Positions 12,233 to 22,999 of a DNA stretch of 64,000 bases are shown here, piece after piece. A program made the position numbers and the translations under genes. The first letter of the stretch is position 1; each line of letters starts with the position of its first letter. The stretch lies in contig OZ024728.1 in assembly GCA_964016875.1 (NCBI GenBank), forward strand, positions 27,017,328-27,081,327, read 5' to 3'. The notes beneath the pieces are model-generated. The model was not told the DNA's origin. It searched no databases and saw only the letters and a list, made by a program, of their open reading frames with translations. This DNA comes from Fallopia convolvulus (taxonomy: Eukaryota > Streptophyta > Magnoliopsida > Caryophyllales > Polygonaceae).

Positions 12233-13117
12233 TGTTGGAACAATGGTTGTTCCAAGGTTTCTCTTAGTTTTGATGATAACAAACTTAGTTAATATAACTT
12301 GCATCTATATGTAAGTGTTTCAGGAAAACAGGTACATAGTCATGAGTGACGGAACATTGTAAGGAACGATGGAGGGAACGAGTGACAGATTTAGGAAGCG
12401 TGTCTCAGAAGGAACACGACTTTCTATTAATGGTAAGTTACCAGATCTTCTGCGAGCAATCTTCTACGAAGATACGACAGCTGTAGGCGGTTGCTTGAGG
12501 AGATCAAAGGAAGGATAAGATCAAACTTCACACGATCTTATCTAAAGAAATCCGAGATGATTCGGTTTTGGCAAGAATCGGCATGGTTGAGGATCCAAAT
12601 CACAAACAATACTTTCTCCTTATTGGGTGGGATTTGTTAAGTGGAAAATCTGCGTAATTAGGCAAGAATTATGTATGAGATCAGACTTGACATTTCTTAT
12701 ATATAGCTAGGTTATAGCTAGGGTTTAAGTGTGGTTGAAGACGACGAACTTGGAGAGAGAGCTTTTCAAGTGTACGAGTGTGTGGCTTTTTCTAGTGAAG
12801 AATCCACAAGTAAGTCAATAGTTTACTTTCTTTTAGGTTTACGCTTAGGGTTGTAGAAGTCTAGTTGGTTGAACTTTGGTTGGTGCCTTAGTTACCAGGG
12901 AACTTGACTTGCCTTGTAATCGTTGAAACTTAATAAAAGTATTCTATTGAAAATCCTCTGAGAAGAATTCTTAGGGGGTAGAGGTTTTTTCTTTCTATGA
13001 CTTGGTGGTCGGACAGAAAGTTTTCCTCTCTAAATTCTATGTTCTTATTGTTTATTTCCGCTGCCCAGGGAACATTACTAGTTCCCTGACTTGTTACTAA
13101 CGTATCACGATCCAACA
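12233..13117 (+). repeat. 3' LTR of the Sirevirus
   Basis: The 885-bp LTR begins TGTTGGA and ends TCCAACA, perfect 7-bp inverted termini. The start forms a larger palindrome, TTGGAACAA-TGG-TTGTTCCAA. A TATA-like tatatag is at about 12699-12705. The element's GGGAAC word recurs several times, including GGGAAC...GTTCCC flanking 13066-13086 near the end. Confidence 0.85.
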
Positions 13118-13384
13118 CAATCGACCCTTATCCTATTCGAAAGCCACACGCATGCCTTCATCATTGCCTCCTTCAAATTTTAGCAACTTGTGCCACGCGC
13201 CTTTGCGTTATTCCATTGCGACAGGGAACACAAAATTCACTTTTACTTTATTTTCTCTGTTTGTTAAGGGTGGGCAATTATTTATCGCATTCCTCTCCTT
13301 ACGTTTCACACCAAAAATACCATCAAATGCAAACTATAAAACTCACAAGGTTTTCCATCATCAAAACCTAAGGGAATAGGCCTT
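13118..13384. other. Unannotated flank of the Sirevirus
   Basis: No gene, RNA or repeat is recognised here. This is the DNA into which the Sirevirus inserted, or an older decayed element. Confidence 0.4.
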
Positions 13385-13885
13385 TCCCAACAGGTTGAAT
13401 ATATTGACGCTTATTGGGTATGGTGTTCGGATATCCGTCGCTCTATATTAGGCTATTGTGTATTCCTTAATGACACACTTGTGTCTTGGTCAACTAAGCG
13501 TTAGTCTTTCATATCATGATCTACCAACAAAGCTGAGTATCGTGGTGTTGCAAATTTCGTCACCAAATGTACCTTTCATCGGAATTTCCTCTTTGAGCTC
13601 CACTGCGCTCATTCAAAGGTATCCTTAGTCTATGCAGATAACATTCCGGCCTCCTACCTTGCCAACAATCCAGTTCAACATCAACGTATAGTACATTGAA
13701 CTGGACATCATGTTTGTCCGTGAAAAGGTCGCATTAGGACATGTATGAGTACTTCATGTACGGTGTGCGTATCAATATGCGGACATTTTCACGAAAGGTT
13801 TGTCCCGTCAATTGTTTTTAGATTTTGGAGACAGTGTTACTATTAGGAAACCCCCAATCGACTGCGGACAACTGATATAGCATTA
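13385..13885 (+). pseudogene. Fossil Ty1/copia RNase H end with polypurine tract
   Basis: Conceptual translation in shifting frames gives the copia RNase H pattern: CSDIRRSILGYCVFL, SWSTKR, NKAEYRGVAN, ADNIPASYLANNPVQHQR, then ADIFTKG-like text and a final FLDF...RKPP segment. It resembles the end of Ale/Retrofit-type copia pol. A purine run ggcggggga at 13892-13900 sits where the polypurine tract belongs, but no LTR start follows. Stops and frameshifts are frequent, so this is much older than its neighbours. Confidence 0.7.
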
Positions 13886-15253
13886 GTGTCGGCGGGGGAG
13901 ACGTCAAGATCAGGCCTGGACAGCTGCAATGAACGCCATGAGAAACTGCTCCAGTTTAAAAGCCGCCATCATGCATGCATGCGTTAGGAGAATAAGTGAA
14001 TAAGCAAGCCCATGGCTGGCGGGTACATTATATATATCATTATTAAGGAGTAGAAAATCTTGGCTCTTGGAGTGTTGGTGACTTGGTGTGGTCCACCGAT
14101 CAAAACGTATCTTACCCGAATCCTTTCGATCTCTCATGCGCTCCATCAAAATACGTGGATGGAGTCGGCCTAGCGCAACACGTACAAGTTACAACACCTC
14201 TCTTCGGAAATCAGAATTGATGAGCTAGCTTGCTAGCGCTACGTACTTTATTAATTGCTTGGAATCTAGCTACCTTTAATTTGTTTGTCCAATTCCAAGA
14301 TGTAGATGTATTTGTGTGCTGTCGCTGTTGAAATTGTATTATTTGTACATGCATGTGATTGTGAGAGAGAAAATTAATTTATTTGTACCAACCTTTTTGA
14401 TATATAATACAGTATTATATTGAAAACCCATCTCACGAAATCATCAATAAGGAAAGGAAGATATATATATTATACCAAAATCGTGAAATTCCCGGCTAAA
14501 AGATATTGAGAAGAAGACAAGACTATTCATTAAATTTATTCTCATGGCTATCTGCCGAATAATTCAATCGGCTCTTTCACTCCACAAGATTGAACGTCGC
14601 TATAATTAAGATGATTGACACAATTTTGCTTGCTTATATACTTGAGGTTTCCTTTGTATATAATTGATAGTTTTCATCGTACTTTTTCAACATTCGGCTA
14701 GTTATTAATTCCCTGCTTACTGTAACGTTTCACAATATTAATTCCCTAAGTTTTTTCGACCAAAATTAAAACAATAATGAATTCAGGCAATTAATATCTA
14801 TCTTGGTTCTTGGACTTTGATCAGTTTGATGAAGCAGGGCCAGTCTTGTTTGATAATTAGGTCTCACTAGAAGCCCAAACTTGGGATTTGTCAGCATACT
14901 GAAAACCAGCGCAAGCAATTGAGTTTTAGACAGTCTGTGGGCCCAAATGCATGTCGGCAGAGATGGACTCTTTCTAGAAATAGAGATTGGCCCAGCATCG
15001 ATCTCGCGTCCTGTTCTGTTGCCCCAGCTATACCTGTTTCTATTCTTCTACCGACCTCCATCACCAACCAATACGGACACAAAACACAAATATACAGACA
15101 CAGGAAACTAGCGCATACCACTATAGGAAATTGATCCTGTTCGGCTGTTCCAACGACGATTGCGCTGCCAATCTGCGGACGCATATCACAGCTATCCAAA
15201 ATTTTTAAAAGGAACGGCTTGGATTATCTCTGCGTATTTTTGAATAATATTCG
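13886..15253. other. Unannotated intergenic DNA
   Basis: Apart from the purine tract noted above I see no credible gene here. Short ORFs lack recognisable motifs or codon pattern. A run of catgcatgcatgcg (about 13971-13984) and a gagctagcttgctagc palindrome near 14220 are the only features that stand out. Confidence 0.4.
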
Positions 15254-15831
15254 AGTGCACACATAGACCATTTGCATCCATGCACCTGCTATAGTACTAT
15301 GCACCCCAACTTTTTCCATTTCTCTCTCTGTCACATCATCCATGCATTTCATTTTAATTTATACCCACAACAATGCACCCTATAAATTCATATTTTTATC
15401 ATTTTTAACACTTTTTTCTTTCTCCATATACAATTACACATATACCCTCTTCTCCCATTAAAATTATTTATATGCCCTTATTATAAATAATTATGTTAAT
15501 TAATAAAATATTTTAATTAAATAATTATTATAATAAATAAAAAATTATACTCGTTAATTTATGAAAAAATAATTCTTAATTTTTAATTCAAAAGTCATTC
15601 CACATTTTTTAAGAATTTTACGTACTATTCTTAATTAAACAAGTATTAGTACATGAAATTAAGGAAAATAAACATCATATATAATTGGATAGATAATGCA
15701 ATTCAAAGCAAATAAGGGAGTACATCTCAACATAAAAAAAAAACAACCCAAGAAAACACACAACAAACCACATACGAGATACTTGATTCAAACAAATATA
15801 GTACTTAAATATCATAATCCGACTCGTACTC

Positions 15832-17089
15832 ATGTCCAAATCTTGTCCAAATGTTCTCCACCAAGTCTGCCGGCCTTCAACTGGTTGTGTGTATCGCTAT
15901 CCCGAAGTTGAAGATTGTTTAGGATATAGTTGCTCATATCATCCGTCCTCTCAGCTGAGAACGTTCGATCGACACCTTCTAGCTCGTCATACAGAGGAAC
16001 CACCCATCTATTACATTCGTACATAGCTCTTTCATCTTCTACAATGATATTGTGTAAAATTACACAAGCTCTCATTATTTTTCCAATAAACCTAGCAAAC
16101 CAAGAGCGAGCTGGGTTGCGAACGATATGAAATCGGGATTGTAAAACCCCAAATGTCCTTTCCACATCTTTGCGGCAACCCTCTTGGCGTTAGGCAAATA
16201 GTTTTGCTTTATGACCTTTGGGGAGGCTAATGGATTTCACAAATGTTGCCCAGGCTGGGTATATACCATCAGTGAGATATTAACCCTTGTTGTATTCATA
16301 CCCATTCACCGTAAATGATATTGGTGAAGCTACACCTTGTAGAATGTCATCAAAAATGGGAGAACGTTCAAGCACATTAATGACATTGCACGTACCTGGT
16401 GTCCCAAAGAATGCAAGCCAAATTCATAGGTCTTATGATGCAACAACCTCTAGGATAATTGTTGGACCATCATGATCTCTGCGCTCAAACTGTCCTTTCC
16501 ATGCGGTTGGGCAATATTTCCACTTCCAATGCATGCAATCAATAATACCCAACATGTCGGGGAATCCACGAGCCTCTCCTACGCTCAATAAGTGTTGTAT
16601 GTCTTCGGGAGTTGGTCGCCTCAGGTACTCATCACCAAAGAAATTTATAATACCTTCAACAAAGTTGGATAGACATTCTCTTGTTGTGGATTCCCCGATT
16701 CGAAGGTACTCGTCACAAGCATCTATAGCAGTGCCATACGCCAACATGTGCATTACAGCTGTACATTTTTGTAAGGCCGATAAGCCAAGTCTATCAGTCG
16801 CATCTGGCCTTTGTTGGAAGTACTCCATCCCGGTTGTGAGTCGATCAACAATGCGCTCGAATACGTTCTTGTGCATTCGGAATCTACGCCGGAACACATT
16901 GGGCGGATATGTTGGATTGTCGGAAAAGTAATCTATGTATAGTCGGTCATGCCCATCTTCCCTTCCTCTTTTGATGTGGGCTCGAGTGCCTCCTCTTCTT
17001 GATCTTCTAGCCCGTGCGGTCTCTGCAGTCTCCCTATGATTTAGGGCAACTTGTTGGAGACACCCGTAAATAGATCTCATGTAGTTCAA
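15832..17089 (-). pseudogene. PIF/Harbinger transposase (DDE)
   Basis: The transposase cuts and pastes the element. The N-terminal part (17089-16433, 218 aa) has the basic stretch, the conserved FRRRFRMHKNVFERIV helix region and the first catalytic Asp in GIIDCMHWKWKYCP. After a stop near 16432 the second Asp region (IWLAFFGTPG) is readable, then frames change. The third acidic residue is in RKDVERTFGVLQSRF at about 16165, followed by the ARSWFARFIGKIMRACVILHN tail. All three catalytic acids are present. At least two stops or frameshifts between 16165 and 16433 break the gene. Confidence 0.85.
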
Positions 17090-17298
17090 TGACTCCTCTA
17101 GCTCATCATCTATGGTTGAAATATTTGGAGCTGAGTTTGAATAGTGTGTTGAGTTTCAAGAATCGTCAGACATTTTGACAATATGAAGAGTAATAGAAAT
17201 ATGAAGGGAGTAGAGATATGAAGAGTGATATTTTCTTAGAATGGTAAACTATGGTTTATATAGCAATTTTGACAATTTCAAATTTTGAATGCTATATG

Positions 17299-17446
17299 TT
17301 TGCAGAACAACTCAATCTTTGAGTGTTGCAGAACCACTCAATCTCTGAGTGTTGCAGAACCACTCAATCTCTGAGTGTTGCAGGACCACTCAATCTTTGA
17401 GTGTTGCAGGACACTCAAATTCTGAGTGTTGCAGAACCACTCAAAT
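17299..17446. repeat. 26-bp minisatellite with internal palindrome
   Basis: About five tandem copies of a 26-bp unit (gagtgttgcagaaccactca + atctct) start at 17321, 17347, 17373, 17399 and 17424. Each junction contains CACTCA...TGAGTG, so every unit boundary can form a 6-bp stem. The array lies in the transposon between its two genes. Confidence 0.9.
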
Positions 17447-17551
17447 TACTTTTGTTGCTGTGACTTGTCACTTGTTACTTTAGAATGACTAGTTGAAAAA
17501 TACTAACAAGGATTGCTTTAAACAAGAATTACATTAAACCCAAACTCAAGT

Positions 17552-17725
17552 TAACAAAGCTTACATTAGATAGAGCAAATACAAGAAGCAAACCGAATTG
17601 AAGTTAACAAAGCTTACACTAGAATGAGCATATATAAGAAACAACCCAAATAACAAAGCTTACTCTAGAATGAGAAAATATAAGAAACAACCCAAATAAC
17701 AAAGCTTACACTAGAATGGGCAAAT
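17552..17725. repeat. 46-bp tandem repeat
   Basis: Four copies starting with taacaaagcttac occur at 17552, 17604, 17651 and 17697 (spacing 52, 47, 46). It is a second array next to the 26-bp minisatellite, just downstream of the Myb-like gene. Confidence 0.85.
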
Positions 17726-17747
17726 AACTGGAAGCAAACCGATTCCA

Positions 17748-19061
17748 TCAATCTCTTTTTATGCCAAGATCATCCAAAAATCGGTTCTTCACCGCTTCAA
17801 CTGAAGGAGGGAGTGGTGACACCGATTCCATCTTGATTAATTGCATCAATCTTTTCCAGTTCCTTTCCTTAGCCTCCTCTTCTAGTTCTTTCTCCCTAAT
17901 CCGAAAGTCATCCATCTTGAACGATTCCACCTTGTTTGTATGTTCATGAAGTTTCTTCCCTAACATTAGCACTTTCTCCTCAAACTCCTCATCTTGTTTA
18001 TCATATGATATCTTCTTTTTTCCTCTAACTGCCTTTGCAGCCGTTATCCCGGGTGGAAGTTGGATTGTTGCACTAACTGGGGTATCTAGATCAGGGTTAC
18101 TCGAATCATCTTCAACGTCGACCCTCGTTCTATTTGTGCCACTACTTTCCGAGCTTATGTTTTGTCGATTCATTTGCAACATGTACTCTTTATTCCACCT
18201 TGGTTGGTGTTTCAAGATCATCCATGCTTCCTCTTCATCAAGCTTTTCACCCTTCGGATGGTTTTGGTGATAGTCGTGCTTAGCCTTTTCCATAACATCC
18301 TTATCAGATTCGCCACTCGCCCGATTAGCCTTAGCCTTATCATGATAAACAACAAACAAGTCAATAGCCCTTTTAATTCTTCCCCACTTCGTCTTTAGCA
18401 TGCATTTTGATCTCCGAACTTGATTGCCTCCTTTTTGATTATTGTAGAACCACTCAATTTTGTCCCAAAATGCTTCGCTCTTCTGGTCATTTCTGATGAT
18501 TGGGTCATTGCTAACGTTGACCCAAGCGCTGATGAAAAGCGTGATGTCTTCTTTCTCCTAATAATGTTTTACAACTGGAGTTGTAGTTTCAGCGCTAGCA
18601 CTCCCACCACCGCGAGACCGACCACTGCGAGAGCCACCGCCGTGAGACCCATGACGAGCACGTGGTTGGTCACTAGCACCATCTGGTTGGGTGCTATAGG
18701 TTGGGATGGACGAAAGATCGAGACTTCCGTCTGAGCTTATGGGCGTTTGTGGTTGAGTATGAACAAATTGCATATTTGGATGACCAACAAAGTTGGGGGA
18801 GAAAAGCATAGCATATTGCGCATTTGGAATACCAACAAAGTTGGACGAGGGGGGCATAGCAAATCGGGCATTTGGATTACCAACAAAGTTGGACGAGGAA
18901 GGCAACACAAATTGCGCATTTAGATTACCATAAGACTGTGAAATGAATTTTTGGATATATTCCAACTCCTCTTGGGAGTTCATTTGGAAGGGATTTTGGG
19001 AGGGATTTTGAGAGGGATCCACAAGATAGATAAGGATGAAGAGATGGAGTGAAATATGCAA
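17748..19061 (-). pseudogene. PIF/Harbinger ORF1, Myb/SANT-like with NAM-associated C-terminus
   Basis: This partner protein of Harbinger transposases is thought to bind the element ends and carry the transposase to the nucleus. The frame runs from 19061 to 17748 (about 437 codons) with a single TAG at 18558-18560. The N-terminal part is Asn/Pro/Ser-rich and holds three 16-residue repeats (48-bp DNA repeats at 18782, 18830 and 18878), then an Arg/Gly/Ser basic stretch. After the stop come the trihelix/Myb-like segment (AWVNVSNDPII, FWDKIEWFYN, LKTKWGRIKRAIDLF) and a charged C-terminus of the NAM-associated type. Apart from the one stop it looks intact. Confidence 0.85.
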
Positions 19062-19711
19062 ATGAGAGTTGAGCTAACAAGCTATATATAGCCACAAATT
19101 AGGGTTTTCTAACCCAAAACCACTCCATCATAACCAGGGGCGCTGGAACCATGGGCTCTGAAATTTGTTTTAAAAACTCGAAAATACTAAAATGCTCTTT
19201 TTAGGCTTGAAACGACCTCAAACACCCGAAAAAGCCCTTAGGTCATTGCAAAGCATGAGTTTGATTCGTGAGGGCGTTCCCTACTCGAAAAGGTATAACA
19301 ATAGTCATTCCGAGATCGGACGACCATTTTCTGCCGATCCCGACGAACACCCGTATCAACCTAATAATACAATTATTCTAAATTTAATCAAATATATGCA
19401 ATATTGATGTCTATGGATAGATAAAAAAATGAATTATGGTATAATTTTTTTTTATATATAATGTATAAATTGCCCAAATGGACAAATTACAAAACACCCA
19501 TTTTCTTAAAAATTTGAATACCAAGTGTCATTATATGATTGAGTTGAGGAGGAGTGTTGGGCATACACGCGCGCCTTTTGCCATGCTCCTCTTACTTTTT
19601 GAGGTGCAAAATTTGCACATGAAATTCTCGATACATGCAAAATCATCAATTTTTTTTTATTATTCTTCTAACACTATGCACCCCAACAAAGCCCCGTTGT
19701 GGGTGCTCTTA

Positions 19712-20013
19712 ACAGCATGTATAACTAATATGCATCAGGGTGACATGTGCATAAACGAATAAGAGTATGTGCATCAGATCGAGTAATAATGAAATGTATA
19801 TGCGAGTATGCACTAGTATGATCTTAGCCAATGTTGGTTGATGCACACTCTTACAAACTGATGCAAATTCATAATAACACTAACATACATATGTCTAAAC
19901 TATTAATGTACATTTAATTACAACTTTTTTTTTTGGGTAAGCATTTGATTACAACTTTAATGTACATACTCTTTCACGCTAATGCACATTCATGATTAAT
20001 TATAAGCTTGGCG
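19712..20013. other. Unannotated AT-rich DNA
   Basis: No gene or repeat recognised between the Harbinger element and the copia-like LTR fragment. Several short repeats of the type atgcacattcat occur at about 19850-19990. Confidence 0.35.
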
Positions 20014-20038
20014 TGTTAGTTTAGTTTAAGTTAGTTAC
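20014..20038 (+). repeat. Copia-like LTR fragment, left piece
   Basis: Starts TGTTAG and is interrupted at 20038 by Tat element C. It appears to continue at 29618 after the target duplication GTTAC. The piece is short, so the call depends on the right-hand part. Confidence 0.35.
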
Positions 20039-20515
20039 TGTTTTGGACAAAAATTTAATAACCAAACTCTTGTTCTAGATTAGGGCAAGATCGAATTGAA
20101 AGTCAAGGGATCACTAAAGAAATAATCGGATTCATCAAAATCAGGATTACAAGTGCTCTCTCTCGGAGAGTTTTCTGTTGTATATCTATGCATACAATGG
20201 AATGAATTGGTTTTTCTATCTTCCTAGCCCATATCCTCATCAGACAAACTGTTGTTTCCTTATACCCCACGATCTCCACGTTCCTAGGTTGTATCTTCAA
20301 CCGTCTTCCACTTTGCGTACATATCGGAGCAGATAACTACCACTAGTGGTCGACCGTGAGCGCATATCTCTTTCTCTCGACTGCAGCTTTCTTTCTTCTC
20401 CGGATGGCCATTGACTTCTCTCCGATTTCCCTAAGACTTCTGCCTTTATATGCAATCCTTCTATCGTTCTTGGGCTAATGTCATCATTTGGTTCGACTTG
20501 ATTTTGGGCCTAACA
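20039..20515 (-). repeat. 3' LTR of Tat element C
   Basis: 477 bp, starting TGTTAGGCCC and ending CCAAAACA on the minus strand. It aligns with the 148-bp 5' LTR remnant at 29470-29617 (shared text such as cgttcttgggctaatgtca). It is bounded inside by a polypurine tract and outside by GTTAC. Confidence 0.85.
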
Positions 20516-20531
20516 ATACCCCCAAATCTTG
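20516..20531 (-). promoter_or_regulatory. Polypurine tract of element C
   Basis: On the minus strand AAGATTTGGGGGTAT sits directly before the LTR start TGTTAGG, as needed for plus-strand priming. Confidence 0.75.
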
Positions 20532-20775
20532 ATCCAAATCTTTGGCAGGATTTTGATTAGATTTTCCGCATGATCTACAGTCGATGCGTGACACGTGTTT
20601 GCACTCCCTCCGTTCGATTAGTCTTAGGGAAGTGAGGGGTCATATCAACAACGCTATAATTACTCTGCGCACAGGTCTTCTCGAAGATACGCACCTTCCC
20701 TGCTTCCTTTCTCTTTCGCCATCTTTTCATCATCTTCTTCTTCTTCTTCTTCAATTGTGCTAGATTCATCCCACG

Positions 20776-22759
20776 ATGGTTAGAGCACAAATAACAGACC
20801 TAGGTTTCGAATCCTCCCATTCTCTCAAACCCCACGGTTACCACCCTTGCTCCACATCCTTCGGGGAAGTGGAGAAAATCATCAAAACTCATGGTTTTTC
20901 GGCGGGTACTAATTTCCATTTCCCTACACCATAAGCTGTAGACTGGGTCAAGGAAGGATGGGTCTACTTTTTGGAATATCCGTTCACCTTTGGGGCGTTC
21001 TTTCCATTTTCCACCCTAATCCTCAACTTCCTTCTAGCCCTTAGGGCATTCCCGGCGCATCTGATGCCGTCGACTTAGATGATTCTACACCAGATCAGTG
21101 AAGTCTGCGCGGAGGAAAAGATCGATTTTTCAATCTCTGACTTGTTATGCGCCTAGCGGGTATGTCCTTTAAGAGCTGGTCGCTTTACCTGCACGCTAGG
21201 GATGCCAAGAACCCTCTTATCCCAAAATAAATGGTGAACGACAAGGATTGGGCCACACACTTCTTCTTCGTGGAGAGGTCTACACTGGGTTCAATGTATC
21301 AAGTGACTTTCTCTGATTCTTGGAGCTCCAAAGGTAAATATTCGTAACTTCCAATCTCCATTCTTCTTTACATATATTTACTCCCCTTACCGGTCTTTCT
21401 TTCCGGGTTGTCTCGGTATGTAGTCCCGCTAGGCTTGGACACCCATGTTTTGGAGTCTGAGGCGTGCTGAAAGGTCTTTGCCTTGCCGGAGGCGTGAAGG
21501 ACGTATCGAAAGCCATCAGAAGCGATGATGGGGGGTGAATCCAGCAATCGGGCGACAACGTTGTTTGGGGATCAACCTGAGGAGGGCGATGATGCAAGGT
21601 CGGAAAATTCTGGGAAGACAATTGAGGGGGAGATCCATGTGCCTGTAACAATCATCAAGGCACCTACAAAACCCTCTGCCAAACCTACCGGTATACGTCT
21701 CTTCTAGGTTGTTCAATACTCGTCGCTCTGGAGGGGGTGCCTTAATTTGATTATAATATATATATAAAGGTTTTTCTTCTCTAGGGCGAAGTTTCTCTGC
21801 TGCGGCTATGATCCAGCGCAAGCTTCGATCAAGTGACAGGAAACCCCCTTTGGATCCCAAGGTGAAGACGGAAGCTAGCGTTAAGGTGACCCCAACCAAG
21901 CGGTCGTCACCGGATGCCACTAAAGTCATCGATCTGGAGGACAAAGCTCCCTCAGATTTTTCTAGAAGGTAGGTATCCGCCTATCTTCCAAACAGAGATG
22001 GTCTACAAGGTGTGTTAATCAATCCTTGGACGTCCCCACCCCCGCACTAGTCAGAGATGCCGGTCTAATGGTCTGGAAGCAGGTAGGTGTCCTCCTTTGC
22101 TTGTATTGTTCTTCCTCTCTTACATTCTGTCGAAGTTGACACTTTTTTCGTAGGCCCTACAAGGTGAATTATGGATAGCGGATGCCGCTAATAGGGAAGA
22201 CAAAGGTCTAAGGAAACACCAGTTGAAGTGGAACGCCGAGGGGCCAGCTTGGAGAGGGTAGTGGCCATTACCGCCAAGCGATAAAAGGTAGACGCCGGCA
22301 AAATTGCCAAGCTTACGGAGATAGTCAAGCGTCATTCTGCTCAGGTTGCACTGGATTGTTCCAGAATTGCTGAACTTGAAGCTGAGAACAAGAGGATCTT
22401 CATGGAGGCTAGCGAGATCAGTGCTTATTTCTCGATGATGTCGCGGGTGGAAGCAATCAAGCAGTTTATGGCGGGCCAGCATTTGAGTTGGGATTTGGAT
22501 GCGGAGATCGCAACCTTTCACGAGTGCTATCTCCCCCGACAGGCCTGACCCTAGTGATGAGATCTTCGCTTCCTTTGGTCTCTTGGATGAGGAGATGGAG
22601 AAGGATCTTGTTGTTGATGAAGATGTTGATAATCGCGGAGTGGAAGTTGGAGCTACAATTGGGACGGACGAAGGGTTAGAGGATCTACTGGCAAGTGGAA
22701 TGGACCGATCAGAGGAGGCTGCCAAAAAGGATGAAGACTTGGGCCACACGCCCGTGTAA
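20776..22759 (+). pseudogene. Antisense accessory ORF of element C (putative gypsy type transposon family)
   Basis: Tat elements can carry a gene on the strand opposite to pol, between integrase and the 3' LTR. From ATG 20776 the translation gives a family typically annotated as putative gypsy type transposon (SAGTNFHFPTP, VDWVKEGWVYFLEYPFTFGAFFPFSTLIL), broken by TAA codons near 20932 and 21077. Splice-like sites recur (donors ggtaaat near 21333, gtaggt near 21968 and 22083; acceptors ctctag near 21784 and ttcgtag near 22153), suggesting several exons. The last part (22499-22759) is Asp/Glu-rich. Function unknown. Confidence 0.65.
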
Positions 22760-22999
22760 TCTCTTTTGATGTTCGAACAAGTTTTTGCTTAACGCTTTTT
22801 TACTTTGTAATGGATTAGGCCAAGTTTAGGGCCGAAGACACTTTTACCTCATTCCGGGAGCGTTGTCTCGCTGGGATGGGTTTTAGTTTATTTTGTGTGC
22901 ATGCATGTGTAGTGTTTCTTGCGTATTTTTGCTGGGTTGTGTCCTACCTTTGTGTGAAGGTGTTCTTGGACGATGAAGTGCTTCTGATTGAAGGCTTTT

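Larger units (their letters stand above)
5211..13117 (+). mobile_element. Sirevirus-type Ty1/copia element (SIRE/Maximus-like), 5' part off-window
   Basis: Domain order on the plus strand is gag with zinc knuckles, protease, integrase, reverse transcriptase, RNase H, then a long extra env-like ORF before a purine tract and the 3' LTR. Integrase before RT marks Ty1/copia; the extra ORF with acidic tract and coiled coil marks the Sirevirus lineage. The 5' LTR and start of gag are missing because a chromovirus split the element at 5210. Many frameshifts and stops make it non-functional. The bases after the LTR, caatc (13118-13122), would be the target duplication, but its partner lies outside the window. 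Confidence 0.88.
15254..19708 (-). mobile_element. PIF/Harbinger DNA transposon
   Basis: Two minus-strand genes typical of plant PIF/Harbinger elements lie together: a DDE transposase (15832-17089) and a Myb/SANT-like partner (17748-19061). The right end reads inward AGAGCACCCACAACGGGG (19709 leftward), a form seen at Harbinger termini, followed outside by TTA-type sequence. The left end is degenerate (gagtgcacacatag at 15254); TATGCACCCCAAC occurs near both ends (15299-15311 and 19675-19687), but in direct orientation. Boundaries are therefore approximate, especially on the left. Confidence 0.75.

Noticed and set aside
13886..15253. Possible host gene or MITE
   Set aside because: Only short ORFs without motifs, and I could not find paired terminal repeats.
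17299..17446. CRISPR-like array
   Set aside because: Units are contiguous with no unique spacers, in a plant transposon; it is a minisatellite.
15299..19687. TATGCACCCCAAC at both ends as the Harbinger inverted repeat
   Set aside because: The two copies are in direct, not inverted, orientation, so they cannot be the terminal inverted repeats by themselves.
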